A stretch of DNA of 64,000 bases, from contig NZ_JACVZE010000008.1 in assembly GCF_015461805.1 (NCBI RefSeq), positions 62,001 to 126,000 on the forward strand. The letters run 5' to 3'. Below the pieces are notes generated by a model, which had not been told where the DNA came from, searched no databases, and saw only the letters and a list, made by a program, of their open reading frames with translations. The first letter of the stretch is position 1. The number at the start of each line of letters is the position of its first letter. This DNA is from Pseudomonas pisciculturae (GTDB lineage Bacteria > Pseudomonadota > Gammaproteobacteria > Pseudomonadales > Pseudomonadaceae). Of the stretch, positions 34,984 to 44,190 are shown one piece after another. The position numbers and the translations under genes were made by a program.

Positions 34984-35517
34984 TTACCGTGCCCGCTCAG
35001 TACCGCGAAAGTCTGCGCGGCGTACGTAATCCACCCACTCATATTCAAGGCCTTGGTGTTCCCTGACACCATGCCGGCTGACCTCGATGAACTCATTCTC
35101 GAAGCTGGGGAATTTGGCTTCGCCTTCGTGATCATCGTTGAATAGGGTGAGGTAGAGCCTGTCCACCTGGTCGATCACCTGGTCATACAACTCCGGCCCG
35201 CCGCCGATATGAATCTCTTCGGGCGCAAAGGCCGCCGCGCATAGCAGGGCGGATGCCAGGGACCGGCAAACAATCGCGTGTTCGTGCTGATACGCCGGAT
35301 CACGCGAAAGCACGATATTCGGCCGATCCATCAGCGGTCGCCCGCTGAGTGCAATCACCGACTCAAAGGTCTTGCGCCCCATGATCACGGGTTTGCCGAT
35401 GGTCTTGGCAGTAAAGCGCCGCATGTCGTCGGGCACCATTCGCAGCAACCCGCCAGCCTTACCGATGGAGCGGTTGCGACGGCCCATGCCTGCCACTATT
35501 GCGAGGGGTATGCTCAC
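34984..35517 (-). CDS. Atypical dihydrofolate reductase
   Basis: A DHFR-fold protein of 177 residues (GTG start at 35517 with AAGGA seven bases upstream; an ATG at 35544 would add nine residues). IGKPVIMGRKTFES, NIVLSRD and IHIGGGPELYDQ are the NADPH and active-site motifs, and the Asp in VPDDMRRF is kept. The usual LPW-type segment reads GGLLRMVP, so the conserved Trp is missing. A second, trimethoprim-insensitive or pterin-related reductase is possible. A REP remnant lies just downstream. Confidence 0.85.
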   Translation of the reverse strand: MSIPLAIVAGMGRRNRSIGKAGGLLRMVPDDMRRFTAKTIGKPVIMGRKTFESVIALSGRPLMDRPNIVLSRDPAYQHEHAIVCRSLASALLCAAAFAPEEIHIGGGPELYDQVIDQVDRLYLTLFNDDHEGEAKFPSFENEFIEVSRHGVREHQGLEYEWVDYVRRADFRGTERAR

Positions 35518-35606
35518 GGTCTGTTCCTTCAGAGGTGTTTTCATTTGTTTTGACGCCTGCCCAATCCTAGCTTTAGATAGTCGCCACCACCCACCCCACG
35601 ACTGAA

Positions 35607-36080
35607 ATGGCAGCGATTAAAATGGATTGTATTTTCTGCAGCATTGTCCGCAAAACCGCCCCGGCCCACATCCTGTGGGAAGACGACCAGCACATGGCCT
35701 TCCTCTCGATCTTCCCCAATACCCCCGGTTTCAGCGTGGTCATCCCCACGCAGCATTACGGCAGTTATGCGTTTGCGCAGTCGGATGAGGTGCTGGCCGC
35801 ACTGGCGGTGGCGGCGAAGAAGACGGCCTTGCAGATCGACCGCGCGTTCCCCGATGTGGCGCGCACGGGGCTGATCATGGAGGGGTATGGGGTGGATCAC
35901 CTGCATGCGAAGTTGTTTCCCATGCATGGGACGGGTGGGGACAGTACGTTCAAGCCGTTGAGCTCGAAGGTGGATAAGTTTTTTGAGGCGTATGAGGGCT
36001 ATATCTCGTCCCATGATCATGTGCGGGCCGATGATGGCGAACTTTCTGAGCTAGCGGCGCGAATCCGGTCTTTCGCCTAG
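35607..36080 (+). CDS. HIT-family hydrolase/transferase
   Basis: A 157-residue protein with the HIT fold: MDCIFCSIVRKTAPAHILWE at the N-terminus and VDHLHAKLFPMHG as the histidine triad region. The triad reads H-L-H-A-K, so the third histidine is Lys while the central nucleophilic His is kept. Family members hydrolyse nucleotide conjugates. An alternative start at ATG 35622 would begin at the conserved MDCIFC. Confidence 0.88.
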   Translation: MAAIKMDCIFCSIVRKTAPAHILWEDDQHMAFLSIFPNTPGFSVVIPTQHYGSYAFAQSDEVLAALAVAAKKTALQIDRAFPDVARTGLIMEGYGVDHLHAKLFPMHGTGGDSTFKPLSSKVDKFFEAYEGYISSHDHVRADDGELSELAARIRSFA

Positions 36081-36089
36081 CATCGATCC

Positions 36090-36186
36090 AAATGTGGGAG
36101 CGGGCTTGCTCGCGAATGCGGTGTGTCAGTCAATACATGCGTGACTGATGTACCGCATTCGCGAGCAAGCCCGCTCCCACATTTTT
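36090..36186. repeat. REP doublet (GAGCGGGCTTGCTCGCGAATGCGG)
   Basis: Nearly perfect inverted arms around a spacer, between convergent HIT and mnhG genes. Confidence 0.87.
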
Positions 36187-36206
36187 AACCGAGTTTTCCT
36201 GAGGAA

Positions 36207-36545
36207 TTAGCGGCGGCTGCTGACTTCGGCGGGCACATCATCCCCGGCCATGCGCTTGCGGAACAGTGCGGTTCTAGCCAGTAATAACGTGGTCACCGGC
36301 ACCGTGATCGACAACAAAATCGGAATCAACCACCCGTGCAACACCGGCCCGGACTTGAGCACCGAAAAGTACACAATCGACGCCAACGCCACGCACCACG
36401 CCCCCAGTGTCGAGGCCAGTGCCGGCGGGTGCATGCGCTGGAAGAAGTCTTTCATGCGCAACAACCCAATCGCACCAATCAAGGCAAACACGCTGCTCAT
36501 TACCAGCAGCACCGCGACGATCACTTCCACCCATAACGGCATCAT
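36207..36545 (-). CDS. mnhG: Na+/H+ antiporter subunit G
   Basis: A 112-residue membrane protein with three hydrophobic helices (IVAVLLVMSSVFALIGAIGL; TLGAWCVALASIVYF; LIPILLSITVPVTTLLLA) and the LRMKDFFQRMHPPA motif of MnhG. Last gene of the Mrp/Sha operon; overlaps mnhF by 4 bp. Confidence 0.92.
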   Translation of the reverse strand: MMPLWVEVIVAVLLVMSSVFALIGAIGLLRMKDFFQRMHPPALASTLGAWCVALASIVYFSVLKSGPVLHGWLIPILLSITVPVTTLLLARTALFRKRMAGDDVPAEVSSRR

Positions 36546-36820
36546 TCAATCACCTCGCCACGCAGCAGGAATTTGGCCAGGGCAAACGAGCCCACAAAGC
36601 CGAACAGCGCGATCAGCAGCGCCGCTTCGAAGTAGGTGTCACTGGCATACCGAATGCCCAGCACCAGCATCATCAGCATCGCCAGCATGTAGAGGTAGTC
36701 CAGCGCCAGTACCCGGTCTTGCGCCGAGGGGCCTTTGAACAGGCGCACCAGCGTCAGCACCATGGCCAGCGAAAACAGGAACAGGCTGAACAGGATCGCA
36801 TTGGAGAGCAGGGCGCTCAT
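36542..36820 (-). CDS. mnhF: Na+/H+ antiporter subunit F
   Basis: A 92-residue protein with three helices and the MnhF motif GPSAQDRVLALDYLYMLAML. Overlaps both neighbours by 4 bp. Required for Mrp complex assembly in the inner membrane. Confidence 0.93.
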   Translation of the reverse strand: MSALLSNAILFSLFLFSLAMVLTLVRLFKGPSAQDRVLALDYLYMLAMLMMLVLGIRYASDTYFEAALLIALFGFVGSFALAKFLLRGEVIE

Positions 36821-37305
36821 TCGAAGATCTCCATCAGGGGCCGCTCGTAGGTGGTCTTGAAGTGCTCGATAAACTGCGCTTCATCGTCCAGGTCGAACAC
36901 ATGCAACAGCAGGATGCTGCGGTCCAGCGCCAGTTCAGACCAGATGGTACCGGGCACCACCGTGGTGATCATCGACAGGGCGGCCAGGCCGTTGGCGTCG
37001 CGCAGGTCCAGAGGGATCTTGATAAAGCGCGAGCGCGGTGGGCGCCAACCGCATATCAGCACACCCCAGGCCACTTGCAGGTTGGACACGATCACATCGC
37101 GGCCCACCACGAAGAACAGGCGAATGATCACCCCAGGCCTGCGAATACGGATCGGCAACGGCCGCAATGGCGCCATCAGCAGCGGTGCCAGAAAGCCCAG
37201 CAACGCGCCCAGCAGCAGGTTGCCGGGGCTCATCGACAGGTTCAGCACCAGCCACAGCAACCACAGCGCCAGCGACAACCACGGGGCGGGGAACAGGCGT
37301 TTCAT
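36817..37305 (-). CDS. mnhE: Na+/H+ antiporter subunit E
   Basis: A 162-residue protein with N-terminal helices and the MnhE cytoplasmic domain (DVIVSNLQVAWGVL; ANGLAALSMITTVVPGTIW; HVFDLDDEAQFIEHFK). Overlaps mnhD by 4 bp. Confidence 0.93.
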   Translation of the reverse strand: MKRLFPAPWLSLALWLLWLVLNLSMSPGNLLLGALLGFLAPLLMAPLRPLPIRIRRPGVIIRLFFVVGRDVIVSNLQVAWGVLICGWRPPRSRFIKIPLDLRDANGLAALSMITTVVPGTIWSELALDRSILLLHVFDLDDEAQFIEHFKTTYERPLMEIFE

Positions 37306-38984
37306 GGCTGCACCTCCATGGCGGCGGTCTTGGCTTCAGGGCTGGGCACGGGCCGCGTGGCCATCACTGCCATCACATACTGCTCGGGGTTGTTCAGGCT
37401 CACGGCGGTGTCTTGGGTGTAGCGCATCAGCGCTTCGCCCTTGAAGGTCAGCGCAATGCTCAGGCCCAGCAGGAAGAAAATCGGCAGGCATTCATAGCGG
37501 CGCAGCAGCGGCGAGGGGCGTTCTTCCGGGGTCCAGAAGCGCTGGATGCCCAGGCGTGCGAAGGCAATCAGCGAGGCCAGGCCTGAGAGGATCAGCAGGG
37601 CGACGAGGCCCCAGGCCGCCGGACGGATCGGCGCGTCAGCGCTAACCCCTAGCCCCAGCGGATTGACCAGCGCACTCAACAAACTGAGCTTGCCGATAAA
37701 CCCCGACAGCGGCGGCATGCCGATGATCAGCAGCGCACAGGCGATAAAGCTCAAGCCCAGGAACGCCATGGTCCAGGGAATCACCTGGCCGACCACAGCT
37801 TGCTGCTCGTCATCAAGGTTCACGCCAGGCCGTGGATGCAGCGATTCCATGGCCTTGGGCAATGCATCGATTTCTTCATCCAGCGGCAGGTCATTGGCCG
37901 AGCGCGAGCGCTCGATCAGCTCGGCCAGCAGGAACAGCGCGCTCAAGGCCAGCGTCGAGCTGACCAGATAGAACAACGCCCCCGCCGTCAGGCTTGGCTG
38001 GGCGAAACCGACGGAGGAAAGCAGAATCCCCGCCGACACTAAAATGCTCAAGCTGGCCATGCGCTCCAGGCGTTGTGCCGCGATCATCGCCAACCCGGCG
38101 CAGATAATGGTCGCCATACCGCCGTACACCAGCCAGTCACCACCAAACAGCGCCGACGCACCGGCCTGGCCGGAGAACAGCAGCGTCCACAGGCGCAGCA
38201 CGGTGTACACGCCGACCTTGGTCATGATCGCAAACATCGCCGCCACCGGCGCACTGGCTGAGGAGTAGGCAGGTGCCAGCCAGAAGTTCAGCGGCCACAT
38301 GCCGGCCTTGGCCAGGAACGCCGTGGCGAGAATTGCGGCACCTGCATGCAACAGGCCGCGATCAGCCTCTGGCACCAGCGGGATCTTCAACGCCAGGTCA
38401 GCGAAATTCAGCGTACCGGTGACCCCGTAGATCATCGCCGCGCCAATCAGAAACAGCGACGACGCCAACAGGTTGATCGCGATGTAGTGCAACCCCGCCG
38501 ACACCCGCGCCCGGCCCGAGCCGTGCAGCATCAAGCCGTAGGACGCCGCCAGCAGCACCTCGAAAAACACGAACAGGTTGAACAGATCAGCGGTCAGGAA
38601 CGCGCCGTACAGGCCCATCATCTGCACCTGGAACAACGCATGGAAACTCGTCCCTGCCCGGTCCCAGCGGGCCATGGCAAACAGCAGCGCGCTCACGCCG
38701 ATGATGCCGGTGAGCACCAGCATCAGTGCCGACAGTTGGTCGACCACCAGCACAATGCCGAACGGCACTTGCCAATTGCCCGGCAGGTACACGCCAATCG
38801 AGCCAGGGCCGCCTTTTTGCGTCCAGTACAGCAGCAGGATCGCGATGCCCAGGCCGATCACGCTGGAAAACAGGTTGATCTTGGCTTTAAGCGGGCGGCG
38901 TTTTTCGCCGAGCATCAGCATCAATGCGGCGGTGAGCAACGGCAGCAGGATCGGCGCGACGATCAGTTGATTCATCCACGTCAT
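37302..38984 (-). CDS. mnhD: Na+/H+ antiporter subunit D
   Basis: A 560-residue, roughly 14-helix protein related to complex I NuoM/NuoN, with GLYGAFLTADLFNLFVFFE and KAGMWPLNFWLAPAYS carrying the conserved proton-channel Glu and Lys. One of the two large ion-translocating subunits with MnhA. Overlaps mnhC by 4 bp. Confidence 0.94.
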   Translation of the reverse strand: MTWMNQLIVAPILLPLLTAALMLMLGEKRRPLKAKINLFSSVIGLGIAILLLYWTQKGGPGSIGVYLPGNWQVPFGIVLVVDQLSALMLVLTGIIGVSALLFAMARWDRAGTSFHALFQVQMMGLYGAFLTADLFNLFVFFEVLLAASYGLMLHGSGRARVSAGLHYIAINLLASSLFLIGAAMIYGVTGTLNFADLALKIPLVPEADRGLLHAGAAILATAFLAKAGMWPLNFWLAPAYSSASAPVAAMFAIMTKVGVYTVLRLWTLLFSGQAGASALFGGDWLVYGGMATIICAGLAMIAAQRLERMASLSILVSAGILLSSVGFAQPSLTAGALFYLVSSTLALSALFLLAELIERSRSANDLPLDEEIDALPKAMESLHPRPGVNLDDEQQAVVGQVIPWTMAFLGLSFIACALLIIGMPPLSGFIGKLSLLSALVNPLGLGVSADAPIRPAAWGLVALLILSGLASLIAFARLGIQRFWTPEERPSPLLRRYECLPIFFLLGLSIALTFKGEALMRYTQDTAVSLNNPEQYVMAVMATRPVPSPEAKTAAMEVQP

Positions 38985-39325
38985 TCCTTGGGCTCCCGGC
39001 CGTCCACATGGTCAGTACCGGTCAAGCCCCGCGAGGCCAGCAGCACCACCAGGAACAAGGCGGTCATGGCAAAGCTGATCACGATGGCCGTCAGCACCAG
39101 GGCTTGGGGCAGCGGGTCGGTGTAGTTGAGCAGGTCTTGGGGCACGCCGTCCTTGATGATCGGCTCTTTGCCGATAAACAGACTGCCCATGCTGAAAATG
39201 AACAGGTTCACCCCATACGACAACAGGCACAGGCCCATCACCACCTGGAAGGTTCGTGGCCGCAGGATCAACCACACGCCGGAGGCCGCCAACACCCCAA
39301 TGGCGATTGCGATGACTTCTTCCAT
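38981..39325 (-). CDS. mnhC: Na+/H+ antiporter subunit C
   Basis: A 114-residue, three-helix NuoK-like protein (VMGLCLLSYGVNLFIFSMG; DPLPQALVLTAIVISFAMTA). The ATG shares one base with the mnhA stop (TGATG). A much longer open frame running through mnhA antisense-of-frame is not the gene. Confidence 0.94.
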   Translation of the reverse strand: MEEVIAIAIGVLAASGVWLILRPRTFQVVMGLCLLSYGVNLFIFSMGSLFIGKEPIIKDGVPQDLLNYTDPLPQALVLTAIVISFAMTALFLVVLLASRGLTGTDHVDGREPKE

Positions 39326-42246
39326 CAGGCGGCTCCTTCTGTTGCGGCGACCACTTTGGCCTGGGTGCTTGGTTTGTGCGCACGCACCGATTGGTGACCG
39401 AGGGCGGTGAGCATCAGCAGCGTCGAGCCGACGACCATGGCGTACACGCCGACGTCGAAGAACAAGGCGCTGGCGACATGAATATCCCCCAGCACCGGCA
39501 AGCTGAAGTGCCACGTGTGGGTGGTGAGGAACGGGTAACCCGCAAACAACGCGCCGAGCCCGGTGAGTGTGGCCGAGAACAGCCCGAAGCCCATCCAGCG
39601 CATCGGCCGCAGGCTCATCTGCGCCTCGACCCACTGGGTGCCAGCCACCATGTATTGCAGGATGAACGCCACCGACATCACCAAACCGGCGACAAAGCCG
39701 CCGCCCGGCTGGTTGTGGCCGCGCATGAACAGGTAGAACGACACCACCAGCGCAATCGGCAGCAGCAGGCGTACCAGTACGGCCGGCACCATCATAAAGC
39801 CCAGGGCGGTGTCGCTGGCTTGGCGCGGGTTGACCAGGTCGGTGGCCACGTCTGGCGCCAGTTGGCGCTGTTGGGCGGGCAGTTGCATGCTTTCTTTCGA
39901 GGGGCGGAAGCGACGCAGCAGGGCGTACACGGTCAGCGCCACGGCGCCGAGCACGGTTATTTCGCCCAAGGTGTCGAAGCCCCGGAAGTCCACCAGCATC
40001 ACGTTCACCACATTGCTGCCGCCGCCTTCGGGCAGCGCGCGGCTGAGGTAGAACGAAGAGATATCGTTGGGCGTCTGGCGCGTCAGCATGGCGTAAGACA
40101 ACAACGCCATGCCACCGCCCACTACGGTAGACAGCAGGAAGTCCCGCAGGCGACGGATACGCGCCTTGCGCAACGAGCTTGGCAGTGGCGAGACTTCTTC
40201 GATCCGCCGTGGCAGCCAGCGCAGGCCGAGCAGTATCAGCACTGTGGTCACCACTTCGACAACCAGTTGCGTCAGCGCCAGGTCCGGCGCCGAGAACCAT
40301 ACAAAGGTGATGCAGGTCATCAGGCCGCACACGCTGACCATGGTCAGGGCCGCCAGCCGGTGGTATTTGGCTTGCCAGGCGGCACCGAGGGCGCACGCAA
40401 TCGCCAGCAGCCACAGGGTCACGAACACGATTGAACCCGGGATCTTCGGCCGGTCGCCCCAACTAAGGCTGCTGTGCAGCATCGGGATCACACCGGCGAC
40501 CACGGCCACCAGCACCAGCAGGAACAGCTGGGTTTGCAGGCGCTTGGTACTGATGCGTTTCTCGATCTTGCGCACGCCGCGCATCATCACCACCAGGCTG
40601 CGCTCGAAACCGCGCTTGCCATTGAAGTAGCTGATCAGGGGCGGGTATTTGAAGCGGCCACGCTTGAGCTGCTTGCGCAGGATCAAATACAGCACCACGC
40701 CGCAGCTCATGGCCACCAGGCTCATGATCATCGGCGCGTTCCAGCCGTGCCAGATCGCCAGGCTGTACTCGGGCAGCACGCCGCCTACTACCGGAAGGGC
40801 AGCAGCGGCCAGGATCGAACCCACCACCTGGGCCGGGAAGATCCCCACCAGCAGGCAGGTAAACACCAGCAGCTCCACCGGTGCGCGCATCCAGCGCGGC
40901 GGCTCGTGGGGCGTATGGGGTAGGTTGGTGGCGGTGGGGCCGAAGAACACATCCACAGTAAAGCGCAGGGCATAGACCACGCTGAACGTACCGGCGATGG
41001 TCGCAATCACCGGCAGCGCGAACTCCACCCAGGCGGTCGAGGAAATAAACACGGTTTCGGCAAAGAACATCTCTTTGGACAGGAAGCCATTGAGCAACGG
41101 CACCCCGGCCATGGAGGCACTGGCAACCATCGCCAATGTGGCGGTAAACGGAATCAGGCGAACCAAACCACTGAGCTTGCGGATATCCCGCGTGCCGCTT
41201 TCGTGATCGATAATACCCGCCGCCATGAACAGCGAGGCCTTGAAGGTGGCGTGGTTAAGAATGTGGAAAACGGCAGCGACGGCTGCCAGCGGGCTGTTAA
41301 GGCCCAGCAGCAAGGTGATCAAGCCAAGGTGGCTGATGGTGGAGTAGGCCAGCAGGCCCTTGAGGTCGTTCTGAAAAATCGCGCAGTAAGCGCCGAGGAG
41401 TAGAGTAATCGCGCCGGCACCGCCGACGATATAGAACCATTCTTCGCTGCCGGACAGCGACGGCCACAGGCGGGCCAACAGGAACACGCCGGCCTTCACC
41501 ATCGTTGCCGAATGCAGATACGCCGACACCGGCGTGGGGGCCGCCATCGCGTGGGGCAGCCAGAAGTGGAACGGGAACTGCGCGCTTTTGCTCAAGGCGC
41601 CGATCAGCACCAGGGCCAGCATGATCGGGTACAGCGCGTGGGTGCGAATCTGATCGCCCGCCGCCAGCACCAGATCCAGGTCATAGCTGCCGACGATATG
41701 CCCCAGCAACATCACACCCGCCAACAGGCACAAGCCCCCCGCGCCGGTGACCATCAATGCCATGTAGGCGCCGCGGCGCGCATCGGCGCGGTGGTGCCAA
41801 TAGCCGATCAACAGGAACGAAAACAGGCTGGTCAGTTCCCAGAAAAACACGATCTGAATCAGGTTGCCCGAGATCACCAGCCCGAGCATCGCGCCCATAA
41901 AGGCCAGGAAAAACGCAAAGAAGCGCGGCACCGGGTCATCCGGCGACATGTAGTAGCGCGCATACAGCGACACCAGCGTGCCAATGCCCAGCACCAGCAT
42001 CGAGAACAGCCAGGCAAACCCGTCCATGCGCAACACGAAGTTCAAGCCCAGGCTGGGCAACCACATGAATTCTTCGCGGATCACGCCACCGTGGGCGATC
42101 TGGGGGTAGAGCAGGGCGACTTGAATGGTGCCGACCAGGGCCACAAGGCCGGCCAACAGGGATTCGGTGTTACGTGCGTTATGCGGCAGCAAGGCCGCCA
42201 GACAGCTGCCAGCGAACGGCAGAAGCAGTAGAACTATCAGGGACAT
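39325..42246 (-). CDS. mnhA: Na+/H+ antiporter fused subunit A/B
   Basis: A 973-residue protein. The NuoL-like MnhA part (about 1-780) has HSATMVKAGVFLLARLWP and HILNHATFKASLFM. A C-terminal MnhB-like part follows (about 810-950, MMVPAVLVRLLLPIALVVSF; HNQPGGGFVAGLVMSVAFIL). This A-B fusion is the arrangement of shaA/mnhA in pseudomonads. First gene of the operon; the complex exchanges Na+ for H+ and supports salt and alkaline tolerance. Confidence 0.95.
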   Translation of the reverse strand: MSLIVLLLLPFAGSCLAALLPHNARNTESLLAGLVALVGTIQVALLYPQIAHGGVIREEFMWLPSLGLNFVLRMDGFAWLFSMLVLGIGTLVSLYARYYMSPDDPVPRFFAFFLAFMGAMLGLVISGNLIQIVFFWELTSLFSFLLIGYWHHRADARRGAYMALMVTGAGGLCLLAGVMLLGHIVGSYDLDLVLAAGDQIRTHALYPIMLALVLIGALSKSAQFPFHFWLPHAMAAPTPVSAYLHSATMVKAGVFLLARLWPSLSGSEEWFYIVGGAGAITLLLGAYCAIFQNDLKGLLAYSTISHLGLITLLLGLNSPLAAVAAVFHILNHATFKASLFMAAGIIDHESGTRDIRKLSGLVRLIPFTATLAMVASASMAGVPLLNGFLSKEMFFAETVFISSTAWVEFALPVIATIAGTFSVVYALRFTVDVFFGPTATNLPHTPHEPPRWMRAPVELLVFTCLLVGIFPAQVVGSILAAAALPVVGGVLPEYSLAIWHGWNAPMIMSLVAMSCGVVLYLILRKQLKRGRFKYPPLISYFNGKRGFERSLVVMMRGVRKIEKRISTKRLQTQLFLLVLVAVVAGVIPMLHSSLSWGDRPKIPGSIVFVTLWLLAIACALGAAWQAKYHRLAALTMVSVCGLMTCITFVWFSAPDLALTQLVVEVVTTVLILLGLRWLPRRIEEVSPLPSSLRKARIRRLRDFLLSTVVGGGMALLSYAMLTRQTPNDISSFYLSRALPEGGGSNVVNVMLVDFRGFDTLGEITVLGAVALTVYALLRRFRPSKESMQLPAQQRQLAPDVATDLVNPRQASDTALGFMMVPAVLVRLLLPIALVVSFYLFMRGHNQPGGGFVAGLVMSVAFILQYMVAGTQWVEAQMSLRPMRWMGFGLFSATLTGLGALFAGYPFLTTHTWHFSLPVLGDIHVASALFFDVGVYAMVVGSTLLMLTALGHQSVRAHKPSTQAKVVAATEGAA

Positions 42247-42450
42247 AGGCTTCTAATCTGCGGGAGTTTGGGATGCATCATACGTGCCGCTTTCACGATC
42301 ACCAAACGGCAAGATGTGGCAGGATCCTACAAGGTAAGCTGAAACCCCCCGTAACGCACTGTTACACCAAGACCAAATTTGGAATGCAACTCCTGTGGGA
42401 GCCGGGCTTGCCCGCGATGGCGATATCCCAGGCCTCCCACCCATCGGGCC
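42247..42450. other. Leader region of mnhA with a single REP unit
   Basis: About 200 bp that should contain the mnhA promoter. A solitary REP unit lies at about 42393-42430 (TGTGGGAGCCGGGCTTGCCCGCGATGGCG) without an inverted partner. Confidence 0.6.
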
Positions 42451-43380
42451 TTACCCCAGACGCTCCTGCTCCAAGTCACTCTCCAACTCAGCAGCCTTCT
42501 GCCCCTTGGTCTTCAACTCACTCACAATCACCGCCACCACAATCAACACCGCTCCCAGCATCGCAATCGGCGGGAAGCGCTCGCCGGCAATCCGCCCAAC
42601 CACACCTGCCCACACCGGCTCCCCGGCATAAATCAGCGTGGCCCGCGTTGGCGAAACACTCTGCTGCGCCCAGTTCATCGCCACCTGGATCACCGCACTG
42701 GTCAAGCCCAGGCCCACCGCGCTAAACAGCAGCAACCACGAGAACCCCGGCAGCGCCTCACCCATCGGCACCACCATCATGAACGACAGCACCGACGCCG
42801 TAGCCAGTTGCACCACAGTTACCCGGCGCACATCCACTTGGCCGGCATAGGCGCCAATCAGAATGATCTCGGCCGCTATCGCAATTGCACCAATCAACGT
42901 AGCGATTTCACCGGGGCTGAAATTCAACGAAGCCCCCGCTGGCCCCGTCAACAGCATCAACCCGGCAAACGCCAGCATGATGCCAATGCTCGGCATCAGC
43001 CCAGGGCGACGGCCGAGTACCAGCCATTGCAGCAACGGCACGAAGGGTACATATAAAGCGGTGATAAACGCCGACTGGCTGCTAAGGATCGTCTGCAAGC
43101 CAATGGTTTGCAGGCCGTAGCCAAACATGATCGCCACGCCGATAAATATCCCGGCCTTGAGCTCGAACAGCGTCAGGTCGCGCAGGGTACGTATAGAGAA
43201 GAAACCCACCACAATCGCCGCCGCTGCAAAGCGCAGGCCTACGAAGAACATCGGCCCACTGACGGTCATGGCGTGTTGCACCAGCAAAAAGGTGCCGCCC
43301 CAGATCATGGTGATAAACACCAGGATGCATTCGGCTTTGCTGAAACGGTTGAAACGCGAGGGGGTTTTCGGGGCAGTCAT
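42451..43380 (-). CDS. EamA/DMT-family permease
   Basis: A 309-residue transporter with ten predicted membrane helices in two EamA repeats (FITMIWGGTFLLVQHAM at the start; AMNWAQQSVSPTRATLIYAGEPV near the C-terminus). It likely exports a metabolite. ATG 43380 starts at the usual N-terminus; a longer frame runs into the XRE gene. Divergent from the XRE-cupin regulator with an 80-bp shared region. Confidence 0.92.
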   Translation of the reverse strand: MTAPKTPSRFNRFSKAECILVFITMIWGGTFLLVQHAMTVSGPMFFVGLRFAAAAIVVGFFSIRTLRDLTLFELKAGIFIGVAIMFGYGLQTIGLQTILSSQSAFITALYVPFVPLLQWLVLGRRPGLMPSIGIMLAFAGLMLLTGPAGASLNFSPGEIATLIGAIAIAAEIILIGAYAGQVDVRRVTVVQLATASVLSFMMVVPMGEALPGFSWLLLFSAVGLGLTSAVIQVAMNWAQQSVSPTRATLIYAGEPVWAGVVGRIAGERFPPIAMLGAVLIVVAVIVSELKTKGQKAAELESDLEQERLG

Positions 43381-43435
43381 GGCGGCTCGGTCTTGCAAGG
43401 GAAAGGCACGGACCGCACAATGCGCCGCACGCTGG

Positions 43436-43447
43436 GCAGTATACTGC
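43436..43447. promoter_or_regulatory. Candidate operator between EamA and XRE-cupin genes
   Basis: GCAGTATACTGC, a perfect 12-bp palindrome, 13 bp before the regulator start and 55 bp before the exporter start. A plausible binding site for the adjacent regulator. Confidence 0.6.
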
Positions 43448-43460
43448 GCACACCCACCCA

Positions 43461-44036
43461 TTGAGCAATATAGTGCACAAAGAAAATCCACAACGGGCCT
43501 CGGTCCTGCAGCACGTCAGCCAGAACGTTCGTCGCCTGCGCCACGCTGCCGACTTGAGCCAAACCGCGCTTTCGGAAAAGTCCGGGGTCAGCCGGCGCAT
43601 GCTGGTGGCCATCGAGGCGGGGGAGAAGAACGTCAGCCTGTCTACCCTGGACCGGGTCGCCGAGGCGTTGGATGTGGCGTTCAGTGACCTGATCCAGGCC
43701 CCGGATGTGCGCGACCACAGCCGCATCAATGAATTGGCCTGGGCCGGTGAAATCGACGGTAGCAAGGCGGTGTTGCTGGCCAAGGCCACCGCACGCCGTG
43801 AAGTGGAACTGTGGGAGTGGCGCCTTGAACCCGGCGACCGCTATTGCCCCGACCCCGACCTGGAAGGCTGGAGCGAGCAGCTGTTTGTGTTTGAGGGCAG
43901 CTTGACCCTGGTAGTGGCTGGCGTAGAAAACAGCATCGGCGCCGGGGAGTTCTTCATGTTCGCCAGTCACCAGCAGCATACCTATCGCAATGACGGCGAC
44001 GTGGCCGTGCGCTTTATACGCAACGTAGTGATCTAA
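43461..44036 (+). CDS. XRE-family regulator with C-terminal cupin
   Basis: A 191-residue regulator with XRE HTH at about residues 14-70 (LRHAADLSQTALSEKSGVSRR) and a cupin sensor domain from about 105 (GDRYCPDPDLEGWSEQLFVFEGSL; FMFASHQQHTYRN). Such proteins usually control an adjacent exporter or amino-acid/polyamine pathway. The start codon appears to be TTG at 43461. Confidence 0.88.
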   Translation: MSNIVHKENPQRASVLQHVSQNVRRLRHAADLSQTALSEKSGVSRRMLVAIEAGEKNVSLSTLDRVAEALDVAFSDLIQAPDVRDHSRINELAWAGEIDGSKAVLLAKATARREVELWEWRLEPGDRYCPDPDLEGWSEQLFVFEGSLTLVVAGVENSIGAGEFFMFASHQQHTYRNDGDVAVRFIRNVVI

Positions 44037-44137
44037 CTGTTTACCAGGCAACAGCGTATGGACACTTTGCTGGTTTAATGCGCCGCCCAACCCTGCATTT
44101 CATCAGCAACTTACTGATTTAGCTGGCGATTAATTTC

Positions 44138-44153
44138 AGGCACGACTCCTGCA
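44138..44153 (+). promoter_or_regulatory. Sigma-54-type promoter of the sfnB cluster
   Basis: AGGCACGACTCCTGCA has GG and GC exactly 10 bases apart and keeps CACG and TGCA of the -24/-12 consensus. The predicted start is about 27 nt before the gene. The sigma-54 activator SfnR controls sfn sulfur-scavenging genes in Pseudomonas, so the site fits context. Confidence 0.75.
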
Positions 44154-44190
44154 ATCACTCCGATATACCCTCGGAGCCTGGAGTCGGCCC

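Noticed and set aside
38981..40462. 493-codon version of mnhC
   Set aside because: Upstream codons lie in another frame of mnhA; the conserved protein begins at 39325.
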